This document shows, in pieces, positions 7,819 through 15,987 of a DNA stretch of 64,000 bases (positions are counted from its first letter, which is position 1; every line of letters starts with the position of its first letter). Origin of the DNA: G965213525 sp965213525 (GTDB lineage: Bacteria; Actinomycetota; Acidimicrobiia; Acidimicrobiales; Poriferisodalaceae); the NCBI GenBank assembly GCA_965213525.1, contig OZ243889.1, positions 2,852,001 through 2,916,000 on the forward strand, given 5' to 3'. Both the position numbers and the translations under genes were made by a program. Below the pieces are notes generated by a model that was given only the letters and a program-made list of their open reading frames with translations, had not been told where the DNA came from and made no database searches.

Positions 7819-8672
7819 CGGTCACGATTCGAGACGCAGCGACGGTCATGTTGGTGCGCGACGGCAACGACGGCCTCGAGGTGTTCATGGTGCGTCGGCA
7901 CCTCCAGAGCGACTTCGTCGGCGGTGCCTACGTCTTCCCCGGCGGAGCCGTCGACCCGGCCGACCGAGCCGACCCCGAGCTCGACGCCGTCTGCGTGGGC
8001 CGCTCTGACGCCCAGGCCTCAGCCGAGCTCGGCATCGACGACGACGGCCTGGCCTACTGGGTCGCTGCGATCCGCGAGTCCTTCGAGGAGGCCGGCGTGC
8101 TGTTGGCCCTCGACGGCGACGACTTCGTGTCCCTCGCCGATGATGCGGTGGCCGAGCGCTTCGCCGAGCACCGGCGTCGCGTCGATGCCGGCGAGGAACG
8201 CCTCGTCGAGGTGTGCGAGCAGGAGGGCCTGGTGCTGGCCGTCGGCGAGCTGCACTACTTCAGCCACTGGATCACGCCCAAGGGCCCGACCCGGCGCTAC
8301 GACACCCGGTTCTTCGTGTGCCGCGCCCCTGACGAGCAGGTGCCGCTCCACGACGACGCCGAGACGATCGCCTCGGTGTGGATCCGACCAGCCGAGGCCC
8401 TCGAACGCCACTCACGAGGCGAGCTCGAGCTGATCCTGCCGACGATCCGCAACCTCGAAGCCATCGGTCGCTTCGACACCTCGGCCGAGCTGCTCGACGC
8501 CACCAGGGTCCGGTCCGGCACCGAGGTGCCGACCATGCTGCCGGTCATCGTCGAGGTGCCCGAGGAGGACGCCCGCCTGGGCGGCGCCGGCGTGCGGATC
8601 CTGCTGCCCGGCGACGAGGGCTACGAGGCGGCGATGGAGAACCAACCTGATGACGGGGCGATCCGCATCTGA
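7815..8672 (+). CDS. NUDIX hydrolase (NUDT19-like)
   Basis: This 285-residue protein starts 'AATVMLVRD' and 'VFMVRRHLQSDFVGGAYVFPGGAVD'. Its NUDIX-box helix is 'AAIRESFEEAGVLLA' (RE..EE.G). Length and the insertion between the first strands and the box resemble the NUDT7/NUDT19 CoA-diphosphatase branch, so acyl-CoA or CoA hydrolysis is a reasonable guess. The usual G-x5-E spacing is stretched, so the substrate is uncertain. Its ATG overlaps the fxsA stop (ATGA 7815-7818). Confidence 0.8.
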   Translation: MTVTIRDAATVMLVRDGNDGLEVFMVRRHLQSDFVGGAYVFPGGAVDPADRADPELDAVCVGRSDAQASAELGIDDDGLAYWVAAIRESFEEAGVLLALDGDDFVSLADDAVAERFAEHRRRVDAGEERLVEVCEQEGLVLAVGELHYFSHWITPKGPTRRYDTRFFVCRAPDEQVPLHDDAETIASVWIRPAEALERHSRGELELILPTIRNLEAIGRFDTSAELLDATRVRSGTEVPTMLPVIVEVPEEDARLGGAGVRILLPGDEGYEAAMENQPDDGAIRI

Positions 8673-8701
8673 AGCCCGCATCTCGCAGCGGCCAGCCGCA
8701 G

Positions 8702-8726
8702 CCGCCAGTCGCAGCAGCGACGGCGG
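8702..8726. terminator. hairpin between convergent NUDIX and protease genes
   Basis: CCGCC-A-GTCGC (8702-8712) pairs with GCGAC-GGCGG (8717-8726) around an AGCA loop with one bulged A. Its place between two convergent stops suggests a bidirectional terminator. Confidence 0.5.
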
Positions 8727-8734
8727 TTCGGGCC

Positions 8735-10321
8735 TCAGCCCAGGTCCACGTCGAAGCTGGCCAGGATCCTGTCGGTGGCGACCAGGTCCTCCTCGGTGGT
8801 GATCTGCACCACCACGATCACCGTGTGAGACCCGTCGGGGGGACGGGCGACGACGACGATCGCCCCGGCTGCGGTGTCCAGGCATCCCGTGTAGTACTCG
8901 TAGCGGCCCGCGTAGTCGACGTCGCCGTAGTCAGCTCGTTCGATGACGTCGCACGACTCGCTCCAGGTGGTGATGTTGTCGAGCACCTCGTCGAGCGTCG
9001 GGTCGTGGAACGTCGGATCGACGGTGGCGGTGAACTGCACGCCCGGCACGTCGTAGAAGTCGTTGTAGGCCTCGAGGTCAGGCGCGGCCCGAACGTCCCA
9101 GGTCGAATCCGACACCGGGACGCCGTTCACGTCACCCCACGCCGTGGGCACCTCGAGGCTGAGGGTGCCGGTGTCGTCGGCGACGGTGACGTAGTCGTAG
9201 CCGCCGGCCGGCACGACGCCGGTGCCGGCATCGGGGGCATCCTCGGCGAGCTCGTCGGCGAAGCTGAAGGCCTGTGACAGCGGCTCGCCGTTGATCTCGC
9301 CCTCGAGCACCTCGGAGGTCTCGGTGCGGACGACCTCGATGGAGATCGGTGCGTCGCCCCGCGTTCGCAGGACGTCGCAGTAGTCGTCCTTGGTGCCGTC
9401 GGTGGCGAGGACGAGGCCCTCCATGCGGGTGATGAGGTCGCCTGCCTCCAGACCGGCGCGGGCGGCTGGCGAACCGGACTCGACCGCTGCCACCCAGATG
9501 CCGCTCACGTCTGCGGTGGTGATCGCTTGGCTGTTGACCCCGATCCAATCGACGTTCTCGCCCTCGACGAGCTGCTCGATGACCGCCCGGGCGGTCTCCT
9601 GGCCGATGGCGAAGTACTGGCCCGACTCGGGCGCGCCGGCGTAGTTGATCGCCACCACCCGACCCTGGTCGTCGACGAGCGGGCCGCCCGAGTTGCCGGG
9701 GTTGATGGTGGCGTCGTGCTCGATGACCGAATCGACCGAGGCGAAGTCGGTCTCACCGTCGGTGCTGGCCTTGGACACGATGCCCCGGGTGAGGGTGAAC
9801 TCGGGGTCACCGAGCGGGTAGCCGGCGGCGAACACGTCGAGGGCGACCTCGACCGGCTCCTCGTACCACTCGAGGTAGGCCAGGTCGTCGTCGGCGATCT
9901 GGATGACGGCCAGGTCCGAGCACTCCGACGAGGCGACGATGCGGGCGTTGCGTGACTCGCCGTCGACGAACACCTCGAGGGTGGCAGCCCCGGTGACCAC
10001 GTGGTTGTTGGTCACCGCCAGACCGCTCGGGTCGATGATGAACCCCGAGCCCGCGCCTGCGGCGTTGACGAGCTCACCCTCGACGGGGTCGACGAAGCTG
10101 CCCTGGGCGACGATCTGGACGACGGCGTCGCTGACGTCACCGACGTCGGTGACCGGGCCCGACGCCTCGTCCCCTGTGCTTTCGGTGCCTTCGGCGGTGG
10201 TCTCGGTGGCTGCGGCCTCGGTCGTCTGGGCGTCGTCGCCGGCGTCGTCGCCATCACCGCCGCACGCCACCAACGCAAGCATCGTCGTCGCCATCAAGAC
10301 CGGGAGCCATCGTCGTCGCAC
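8735..10321 (-). CDS. HtrA/DegP-like trypsin-fold serine protease, lipoprotein
   Basis: A signal peptide ends in the lipobox 'LVAC', with Cys20 the predicted lipidation site, followed by an acidic/Thr-rich linker to about residue 60. The chymotrypsin-fold domain has the triad His107 ('NNHVV'), Asp136 ('SDLAVI') and Ser211 ('GNSGGPL'). A PDZ domain follows ('AARAGLEAGDLITRMEGL'). The last about 170 residues form an extra domain of unknown type with several cysteines. Such proteins are outer-face quality-control proteases. GTG start, with TACAAC 8 bases upstream. It is the only obvious cell-envelope protease in this part. Confidence 0.88.
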   Translation of the reverse strand: MRRRWLPVLMATTMLALVACGGDGDDAGDDAQTTEAAATETTAEGTESTGDEASGPVTDVGDVSDAVVQIVAQGSFVDPVEGELVNAAGAGSGFIIDPSGLAVTNNHVVTGAATLEVFVDGESRNARIVASSECSDLAVIQIADDDLAYLEWYEEPVEVALDVFAAGYPLGDPEFTLTRGIVSKASTDGETDFASVDSVIEHDATINPGNSGGPLVDDQGRVVAINYAGAPESGQYFAIGQETARAVIEQLVEGENVDWIGVNSQAITTADVSGIWVAAVESGSPAARAGLEAGDLITRMEGLVLATDGTKDDYCDVLRTRGDAPISIEVVRTETSEVLEGEINGEPLSQAFSFADELAEDAPDAGTGVVPAGGYDYVTVADDTGTLSLEVPTAWGDVNGVPVSDSTWDVRAAPDLEAYNDFYDVPGVQFTATVDPTFHDPTLDEVLDNITTWSESCDVIERADYGDVDYAGRYEYYTGCLDTAAGAIVVVARPPDGSHTVIVVVQITTEEDLVATDRILASFDVDLG

Positions 10322-10351
10322 GACGCCCGGTTGTAGCAGCCCGAGGGGGCG

Positions 10352-11524
10352 CTACCCGGCGTCGAGGGCGGCCTCGACCGATTCGAGCAACCGAGCGGTG
10401 CACCCGGTCATCTCACCGGGGGGTGCCACGTCGTGCTCGATGCGGTCGACGACGGCCCGCAGCGCCCCGGCGGCGGGACCCTCGCCGTCGAGGACGTAGG
10501 GGCGTCCGGCGTCACCCCCGGCCGAGACGCCCGGCTCGAGCGGGATCGACCCGAGCAGCGGCACGTCGAGCTCGGCCGCCAGGGTCGCGCCGCCGCCCTC
10601 GCCGAACAGCGGCCAGCGCTGGCCGTCGGGGGTCTCGAACGCGCTCATGTTCTCGACGACGCCGATGACGGGCATGTGGCTGCGCCGGGCCATGTCGGCC
10701 ACGCGCACCGCCACCCGCTGGGCGGCCAGCGCCGGCGTGGTGATCACGATCATCTCGGCCTGGGGCAGCATGCGGGCCAGGCCCATCTGCACGTCCCCGG
10801 TGCCCGGTGGCATGTCGATGACGAGGTAGTCGATGTCGCCCCAGCGGACGTCGCGCAGGAACTGCTCGACGGCCTTGGTGAGCATGAGGCCCCGCCACAT
10901 CAGCGCCGTGCCCTCCTCGTCGACCATCAACCCGGTCGACACCACCCGCAGCAGGCCCTTGCCGACGGGCTGGTCGTTGGGGACGATCTTCACGCCCCGG
11001 TCGCCGTCGGTGAAGCGTTGGGCCTCGAGGCGCCCCTCGGCGCCGATCATCCGGGGCACCGAGAACCCCCAGATGTCGGCATCGAGCACGCCCACCGTGT
11101 GGCCCCGGCGGGCGAGCTCGGCAGCCAGGTTGGTCGACAGCGACGACTTGCCGACGCCGCCCTTGCCCGAGGCGATCGCCAACACCCGGGCGCCGATCGG
11201 CACCTCGGTGGGGTCGGCCTCGGAGCGGGCGTGGGCCCGGGCCCGTTCCATCACCCGGGCGCGCTCGTCGGCGTTCAGCTCATCCCAGGACAGGCGCACC
11301 CGGTCGATGCCGGGCAGGGTCATCACCCGTGACTCGACGTCGGACTTGATCGTGGCCCGCAGCGGGCAGCCGGCGGTGGTGAGGGCGATGGTCACCACGG
11401 CGCACGAGCCGTCGATCTCTGCGCCGCGCACCATGCCGAGATCCACGATGTTGTCGCCGAGCTCAGGATCCATGACACCTCGGAGCAGCCCGATGACGTC
11501 TTCAGGCTGGGTGACAGCGGCCAT
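10352..11524 (-). CDS. mrp: Mrp/NBP35-family Fe-S carrier ATPase with N-terminal DUF59
   Basis: Residues 5-85 are a DUF59/MIP18 domain ('IGLLRGVMDPELGDNIVDLGMV', 'AGCPLRATI'). Residues 113 onward are the P-loop ATPase with 'SGKGGVGKSS' (119-128), 'DADIWGFSVPRM', 'DMPPGTGDVQMGL' and 'GVVENMSAF'. Mrp proteins bind and deliver 4Fe-4S clusters. The usual C-terminal CxxC cannot be seen here, which is common in DUF59 types. Start at ATG 11524: TAGAAT at 11532-11537 (minus) leaves 7 bases. A longer upstream frame would cover the divergent gene. It diverges from the SufR-like regulator. Confidence 0.9.
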   Translation of the reverse strand: MAAVTQPEDVIGLLRGVMDPELGDNIVDLGMVRGAEIDGSCAVVTIALTTAGCPLRATIKSDVESRVMTLPGIDRVRLSWDELNADERARVMERARAHARSEADPTEVPIGARVLAIASGKGGVGKSSLSTNLAAELARRGHTVGVLDADIWGFSVPRMIGAEGRLEAQRFTDGDRGVKIVPNDQPVGKGLLRVVSTGLMVDEEGTALMWRGLMLTKAVEQFLRDVRWGDIDYLVIDMPPGTGDVQMGLARMLPQAEMIVITTPALAAQRVAVRVADMARRSHMPVIGVVENMSAFETPDGQRWPLFGEGGGATLAAELDVPLLGSIPLEPGVSAGGDAGRPYVLDGEGPAAGALRAVVDRIEHDVAPPGEMTGCTARLLESVEAALDAG

Positions 11525-11531
11525 GGGGCGC

Positions 11532-11558
11532 ATTCTACCGGGGCCGGCCGTGTAAACT
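11532..11558. promoter_or_regulatory. back-to-back leaderless -10 elements of mrp and the SufR-like gene
   Basis: TAGAAT on the minus strand (11532-11537) serves mrp and TAAACT on the plus strand (11553-11558) serves the regulator, each 7-8 bases before a start codon. Only 15 bases separate the two hexamers, so one bound repressor could cover both promoters. Confidence 0.6.
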
Positions 11559-11566
11559 GGGCTCTC

Positions 11567-12352
11567 GTGGTCGCCCGTGCGAAGCCCGCTGACAGCTCGG
11601 AGGATCGATCGGCCCCGGCAGGGCTCGATCAGCCGGCCGACGACGAGCGCCGAGCCGTCGAGGATGACGCGGGTCGGCGCCTCGAGGTGCTGAAGACCCT
11701 CGGCGAGAACACCCGCTACGCCATCTACCTCGAGCTGGCCCGCTCGCCCCGGCCTCGCTCCACCGCCGAGGTGGCCGAGGTGCTCGACCTGCACCCCAAC
11801 ACCGTGCGCCCCCACCTCGAGCGCATGCGAGACGCCGGCCTCGTCGACTTCGAGTCGCACAGCCGTGGCGTGGGACGCCCCCAGCACCGCTACTTCCTCG
11901 CTCCTGACGCCCCCGCCCTAGGTCTGGAGCCGCCGGCCATGCCTCGGCTGGCGGTCATGTTGGCCCGCACCGCCCGGTTGGCCGGCACGGGCGCAGCCGA
12001 GGCCCTCGAGGCCGGCCGAGAACAGGGCCGCCTCGACGCCCGCCGCCACGTGGGCCGGCCCGCCACCATGGCGGTGATCGAGGAGTCCGAGCTGCTCGGC
12101 TTCGACCCCGCCACCGTCGGGGGGCCCGACGAGGTGACCGTGGCGTTCACCCACTGTCCGTTCGCCGCCGCCGTCGCCGAGGACGCCGAGGTGGTGTGCG
12201 CCCTGCACCGGGGGCTGGTGGAGGGTCTCGTCGAGGGATGTGACCCCGCGGCGGTGGTCGACGACTTCTGCAGCTACGCCGACCGACCGGCCTGTCAGAC
12301 CACGGTGCGATCTGGCTACGCTCGAGCGACGGACCAAGGAGGTTCCTGGTGA
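11567..12352 (+). CDS. SufR-like winged-helix regulator with C-terminal cysteine cluster
   Basis: After a 40-residue charged extension, residues 43-110 form a winged helix ('LKTLGENTRYAIYLELA', 'TAEVAEVLDLHPNTVRPHLERM', 'GRPQHRYFL'). The C-terminal part has 'HCPFAAAV', 'CALHRGLVEGLVEGC' and 'FCSYADRPACQ', a cysteine pattern like the 4Fe-4S-binding SufR/Rv1460 repressors of Fe-S biogenesis. The neighbours fit: mrp diverges and an ErpA-type carrier overlaps its stop (GTGA). TAAACT lies 8 bases before GTG 11567. The rest of the suf operon is not in the window. Confidence 0.78.
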   Translation: MVARAKPADSSEDRSAPAGLDQPADDERRAVEDDAGRRLEVLKTLGENTRYAIYLELARSPRPRSTAEVAEVLDLHPNTVRPHLERMRDAGLVDFESHSRGVGRPQHRYFLAPDAPALGLEPPAMPRLAVMLARTARLAGTGAAEALEAGREQGRLDARRHVGRPATMAVIEESELLGFDPATVGGPDEVTVAFTHCPFAAAVAEDAEVVCALHRGLVEGLVEGCDPAAVVDDFCSYADRPACQTTVRSGYARATDQGGSW

Positions 12353-12669
12353 TCACGGTGACCGAGACCGCTTCGTCCAAGGTGGCCGAGTTGATCGAGG
12401 CCGAGGGCGAGAGCGACCTGTTCCTCAGGGTCGCGGTGCGCCCCGGAGGCTGCTCTGGGTTCAGCTACGAGATGTTCTTCGACACCGAGCGAGCCACCGA
12501 CGACGTCGTGCGCCAGTTCGGACCGGTCGACATCGTGGTCGACCCGGCCAGCTCGCAGCTGCTCGACGGGGCCACGCTCGACTACAAGGACGGCCTGATG
12601 GGCGCAGGGTTCGCCATCGACAACCCCAACGCCAGTCGCACCTGCGGCTGCGGGTCCAGCTTCAGCTGA
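12349..12669 (+). CDS. erpA: A-type iron-sulfur cluster carrier (HesB/ErpA family)
   Basis: This 106-residue A-type carrier has the three cluster cysteines in place: 'RPGGCSGFSY' and the C-terminal 'CGCGSSFS'. It also has 'FAIDNPNASRTC'. These proteins accept Fe-S clusters and pass them to targets such as IspG/IspH-type enzymes. GTG 12349 overlaps the stop of the SufR-like gene, and GGAGG ('aaggaggttcctg') lies just upstream, so it is co-translated with its likely regulator. Confidence 0.92.
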   Translation: MITVTETASSKVAELIEAEGESDLFLRVAVRPGGCSGFSYEMFFDTERATDDVVRQFGPVDIVVDPASSQLLDGATLDYKDGLMGAGFAIDNPNASRTCGCGSSFS

Positions 12670-12735
12670 CCTCGGGCGGCTGATCGCCGCTCCTGGCCAG
12701 GGCACCCGGTCTAGGCCCGGTCTCCCAGCCGTCCC

Positions 12736-13665
12736 TCAGGTGAGCAGTCGGTCGACGGCCTCACCCAGCTCCGAACCGTCGACGACGTTGTCGAGGCGCT
12801 CGACGAGCACCCCGGCGGCGTCGGCGAGGAACACCGCCGGCTCGTAGCCCGCCGCGGCCAGACCTGTGGCGTCCATCACCTCGGTCGGCGCGCTGTCCGG
12901 CAGTGCGCCAGGGTCGGCGTAGACCTCTGCATGCACGGTGGTGAAGGCGCCGGCGGTGCGCTCGTGCTCCGCGGCGACCAGCTCGAGCATCGGCCCGCAC
13001 ACCGCGGTCTGGCAGAACCCGGGGGTGCCGACGATCAGGATGCTCGGCCGGTCATCGGCGGTGAGGGCTTCGGCCAACGTGCGGTCGTGGAACGCACACG
13101 TCCCCTCCGGCCGGGTGCAGATCGGCTCGACGCCGCGGGGGTCCTCCACGGTCGGGGTCTGCACCCGGGGCAGCGGCTGGCCCGGCTGGACGAGCTCGAC
13201 CTCCCCCGGGTCAAAGACCTGCACCACCGATTCGAGGACGTTGTCGTCGAAGGAGAGCGAGACGTCGTAGACGCCGGCGACGTCGAAGCGGGCGCGCACG
13301 GGGAAGTAGGGGAACACCAGACCTTCAGCACGCATCGCCACCTCGGTGGCCGGGGCGATGAGCTCGCCCTCGAACGAGACCGCGGCGAGGACGGTGTCAG
13401 GCACCTCGTGTCGACGCAACGGGCCGACGGTGACGTCGGCGACGCCCCACACGGTGCGCTGCTCGGTGCCGTCGGCGATCGCCACGTGGGGAGCCGAGAA
13501 CCGGGCGAGGGTGAGGTTGGAGCCGTCTCGACCCGTCCCCGCACTCGCAGCACTCGTGGCCCTCGCATCGGTGGCGCCGCCGGACCCGTTGCCGCCGCAG
13601 GCGGCCAGCAGGCTCGCGGCGCCGAGCCCGGCGAGGAAGCGACGACGATCGAGGTGCTCTGCCAC
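12736..13665 (-). CDS. Tat-exported lipoprotein with thioredoxin-like domain
   Basis: The N-terminus 'DRRRFLAGLGAASLLAACGG' has a twin-arginine motif and a lipobox, so the folded protein is probably exported by Tat and lipid-anchored. Residues 45-165 are beta-rich, perhaps an immunoglobulin-like domain. Residues 175-309 look like a thioredoxin fold with 'GTPGFCQTAVCGP', a C-x4-C pair like SCO/peroxiredoxin-type proteins, and 'VHAEVYADPGALP'. Thiol reduction or copper delivery outside the membrane are both plausible. TACGTT (13674-13679, minus) is 8 bases before GTG 13665. Confidence 0.75.
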   Translation of the reverse strand: MAEHLDRRRFLAGLGAASLLAACGGNGSGGATDARATSAASAGTGRDGSNLTLARFSAPHVAIADGTEQRTVWGVADVTVGPLRRHEVPDTVLAAVSFEGELIAPATEVAMRAEGLVFPYFPVRARFDVAGVYDVSLSFDDNVLESVVQVFDPGEVELVQPGQPLPRVQTPTVEDPRGVEPICTRPEGTCAFHDRTLAEALTADDRPSILIVGTPGFCQTAVCGPMLELVAAEHERTAGAFTTVHAEVYADPGALPDSAPTEVMDATGLAAAGYEPAVFLADAAGVLVERLDNVVDGSELGEAVDRLLT

Positions 13666-13800
13666 CGGGTTCGAACGTAGCGGGACACCTTGTGAGCACC
13701 ACCGCGCGGCGACGAGCGATCACCGGAGGACCCGGCTGGGGGCGCGACGCCGACCGGCAACGGCGGGTGGGCCGACAGCAGATGGCGCAAGGATGGGCGC

Positions 13801-15378
13801 ATGGCGCTCGTGGAGCTGGTCGTCGACGGCCAGGCGGTGTCGGTGCCCGCGGAGGGGACGTTGCTCGAGGCCGTGCGCGAGCGGTCGGGCATCCGATCGG
13901 TGAAGGACGGGTGCAGCCCCCAGGGACAGTGCGGGTGCTGCACCGTGCTCGTCGACGGCGTCCCCCGCGTGTCGTGCGTGACCCCGGTGCGTCGGGTGGC
14001 CGGACGTGAGATCACCACCCTGGACGGCCTCGACGACGCCGATCGCCAGCGCTGGATCGACGCCGTCGTGGCCACCGGGGCCAGCCAGTGCGGCTTCTGC
14101 ACCCCCGGCATCATCGTGCGCCTCGAAGCGGCCCGACGTGGACGTGGACTCGATCGGCCCACCGTCGACCGGGCCCTGGCCGCTCACCTGTGCCGGTGCA
14201 CCGGGTGGCAGCCGATCTGTGAGGCCGCCGAGCTGGTGGGCGCGGCCAGAGCACCGGCCCCGCCATCTCGGGATCTGACGGCGGCGTCTCGGCGGGCGAC
14301 GATCGAGGGCGGCGGGCCCCAACAGGTCACCCCCGATGTGGCCGCCGGGCGGGGCGGGTTCGCCGATGACACCGCACCCGACGACGCCTTGGTGGCGGTC
14401 CCGGCCGCCGACGGGGGGTGGGCCGTGGCCGAGACCCTCGTCGAGGCGCGCGCCCGGGCCGGCACCGTGCAGGGCCGACGGTCCACCGTGCCGGTCAGCT
14501 GGCCGATCGAGGTCCCTCCGGGTGCGGTCACGGCACTGCAGACCACCTGGGTCGAGCCAGCACCCCTCGAGGTCGACGCCTCCTGGTGCGCACCAGACGG
14601 CGAACCGGCGTCACCGCTCGCCAACGGCGGGGCGTTCGGCGCCAAGCGCCACGGCGCCGTCGAACGGGTCGCCTTCGAGCTCAGTCGACGCCACGGCCGC
14701 TGCGTGCGGGTGCTGGCGACGAGGGAGTGGACGATCCGTCACGGCCCCAAGCGCCCACCGATGGCGATCGGCGTCGACGAGCGGGGGCACCTGTCGATCC
14801 GGGTCGCCCGCACTCCGGGCATCGCCGATCTGCTCGCTCGGATCGTCCCCAGGGCCGAGATCCGCGAGGTCGACGTCGCCGGACCGCCGACCTCGGTCGA
14901 TCTGCGTGCGGTCGGCTGGGCCGAGGTCGCGGTCGCCCGGGCTGCGGCCGGCGACCCAGGCGCCGGGCCCCACGCGTCGTCGGGGGCGTCGGTCGCCACG
15001 GTCGAGGCTCCCTCGGGCGCCCGAGCCCGGGCCGAGGTCGGTGACGAGCTCGTCGCCGTCGAGGTGGCGTGCGGTGAGCTGCTCGATGAGGTCGTGGCGC
15101 GCAGCTACGTCATCGGAGCGGTCCACCAAGCGCTCGGATGGGTCCGCTCCGAGGCGCTGGCCGTCGACGACGCCGGGCTGCCGGTCGACCTGACCATCAG
15201 GTCCCTCGGCGTGCTGCGTTCGGGCGACATGCCCCGAGTCGACGTGCACCTCGACCGTCACGACCGGCGGGACCCGGTCCCCGGCGGGGACGCCGCCTTC
15301 GCGGCGGTGGCCGCAGCTGCTCACCTGCACGCCGGGGCACCCGGCCGTCTGCCCGTCGCCGCCGTGGCGGCCCGCTGA
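13801..15378 (+). CDS. compressed xanthine-dehydrogenase-like fusion: 2Fe-2S subunit plus shortened molybdopterin-subunit segment
   Basis: Residues 1-155 are a normal CoxS-type small subunit: plant-type 2Fe-2S cysteines 38, 44, 47 and 59, then the second cluster in 'QCGFCTPG' and 'LCRCTGW'. Residues about 200-525 resemble fragments of the large molybdopterin subunit: 'ALQTTWVEPAPLEVDASW', 'SPLANGGAFGAKR', 'VRVLATREWTIRHGPKRPP', 'RSYVIGAVHQALGW' and 'GDMPRVDVHLDR'. Large subunits are about 750 residues, so more than half is missing, including expected pterin-contact regions. No FAD (CoxM) subunit is adjacent. An AAGGAT hexamer sits 6 bases before the ATG. Function unknown; an electron-transfer or non-catalytic role is likely. 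Confidence 0.7.
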   Translation: MALVELVVDGQAVSVPAEGTLLEAVRERSGIRSVKDGCSPQGQCGCCTVLVDGVPRVSCVTPVRRVAGREITTLDGLDDADRQRWIDAVVATGASQCGFCTPGIIVRLEAARRGRGLDRPTVDRALAAHLCRCTGWQPICEAAELVGAARAPAPPSRDLTAASRRATIEGGGPQQVTPDVAAGRGGFADDTAPDDALVAVPAADGGWAVAETLVEARARAGTVQGRRSTVPVSWPIEVPPGAVTALQTTWVEPAPLEVDASWCAPDGEPASPLANGGAFGAKRHGAVERVAFELSRRHGRCVRVLATREWTIRHGPKRPPMAIGVDERGHLSIRVARTPGIADLLARIVPRAEIREVDVAGPPTSVDLRAVGWAEVAVARAAAGDPGAGPHASSGASVATVEAPSGARARAEVGDELVAVEVACGELLDEVVARSYVIGAVHQALGWVRSEALAVDDAGLPVDLTIRSLGVLRSGDMPRVDVHLDRHDRRDPVPGGDAAFAAVAAAAHLHAGAPGRLPVAAVAAR

Positions 15379-15420
15379 GCCGTCTGCCCGTCGCTCGCGC
15401 CCACCGGCGAGAATGGGTCC

Positions 15421-15774
15421 ATGCCCTCAACTCCGCTCGGTCCCTACACCCCGATCGTCCGCGCCGGTGAGTGGCTCGTCGTCTCCGGACAGGTCGGTGT
15501 GCGAGACGGGCGCCTGGTGCCCGGCGGGGTGTCGGCGCAGGTCACCCAGGCGTTGGCCAACCTCGAGGCGCTCCTCACCTCCGAGGGCAGCTGCTTGCCC
15601 GACGTCGTCAAGACGACGGTGTTCCTCAGCGACATGGGTGACTACGACGCCATGAACGCGGCCTACGTCACCGCCTTCGGCGCCCACCGGCCGGCTCGCT
15701 CGGCGGTCGCGGTGGCCGGTCTGCCGATCGGTGCTGCGGTCGAGATCGAGGCATGGGCCCGCTCGGCCTGGTGA
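15421..15774 (+). CDS. RidA/YjgF family enamine deaminase
   Basis: This 117-residue RidA-fold protein has 'GPYTPIVRAGEWLVVSGQVGV', 'ALANLEALLTSEG', 'VVKTTVFLSDMGDYDAMNAAYVTAF', 'RPARSAVAVAGLPIGAAVEIEAWA'. The conserved Arg and Glu that bind the imine/enamine intermediate are in place. RidA hydrolyses reactive 2-aminoacrylate-type intermediates made by PLP enzymes. GAGAAT lies 6 bases before the ATG. It stands as a single gene. Confidence 0.88.
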   Translation: MPSTPLGPYTPIVRAGEWLVVSGQVGVRDGRLVPGGVSAQVTQALANLEALLTSEGSCLPDVVKTTVFLSDMGDYDAMNAAYVTAFGAHRPARSAVAVAGLPIGAAVEIEAWARSAW

Positions 15775-15826
15775 GGCCGCCGCATCAGGACTCGGCCCTC
15801 GATGGGGGGCGGATAAGGTGTGACAC

Positions 15827-15982
15827 GTGGCCGGCGCGATCGTCCTGGTGGTCATCCTGGTGTTGTTCCCCCTGGTGGTGAGCGTCGGGTCGGCGGTCGT
15901 CGCTGCGGTGCTCGGCATCTTGTTGAAGCAGGACGCCGACGCCTCGCACCCCGACAGCGAGTACCTCGAACTGAACCGCTGA
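15827..15982 (+). CDS. small single-span membrane protein, 51 residues
   Basis: GTG 15827 opens a 51-codon frame: 'MAGAIVLVVILVLFPLVVSV', a strongly hydrophobic stretch to about residue 36, then a short acidic tail ending 'DSEYLELNR'. It has one, possibly two tightly packed, membrane helices with the tail on one side. TAAGGT at 15814-15819 leaves 7 bases before the start, the leaderless arrangement seen for many genes here, which makes it credible despite its size. It stops five bases before the ferredoxin reductase start, so the two are probably one transcript. Function unknown. Confidence 0.7.
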   Translation: MAGAIVLVVILVLFPLVVSVGSAVVAAVLGILLKQDADASHPDSEYLELNR

Positions 15983-15987
15983 CCCCA

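Noticed and set aside
12736..13665. Thioredoxin-like lipoprotein as a selenoprotein
   Set aside because: The redox motif has two ordinary cysteine codons and the frame has no internal TGA.
15040..15378. Possibility that the xanthine-dehydrogenase-like gene is a pseudogene with a frameshift
   Set aside because: A single uninterrupted frame keeps N-terminal, middle and C-terminal family segments in order, and normal third-position GC runs to the stop.
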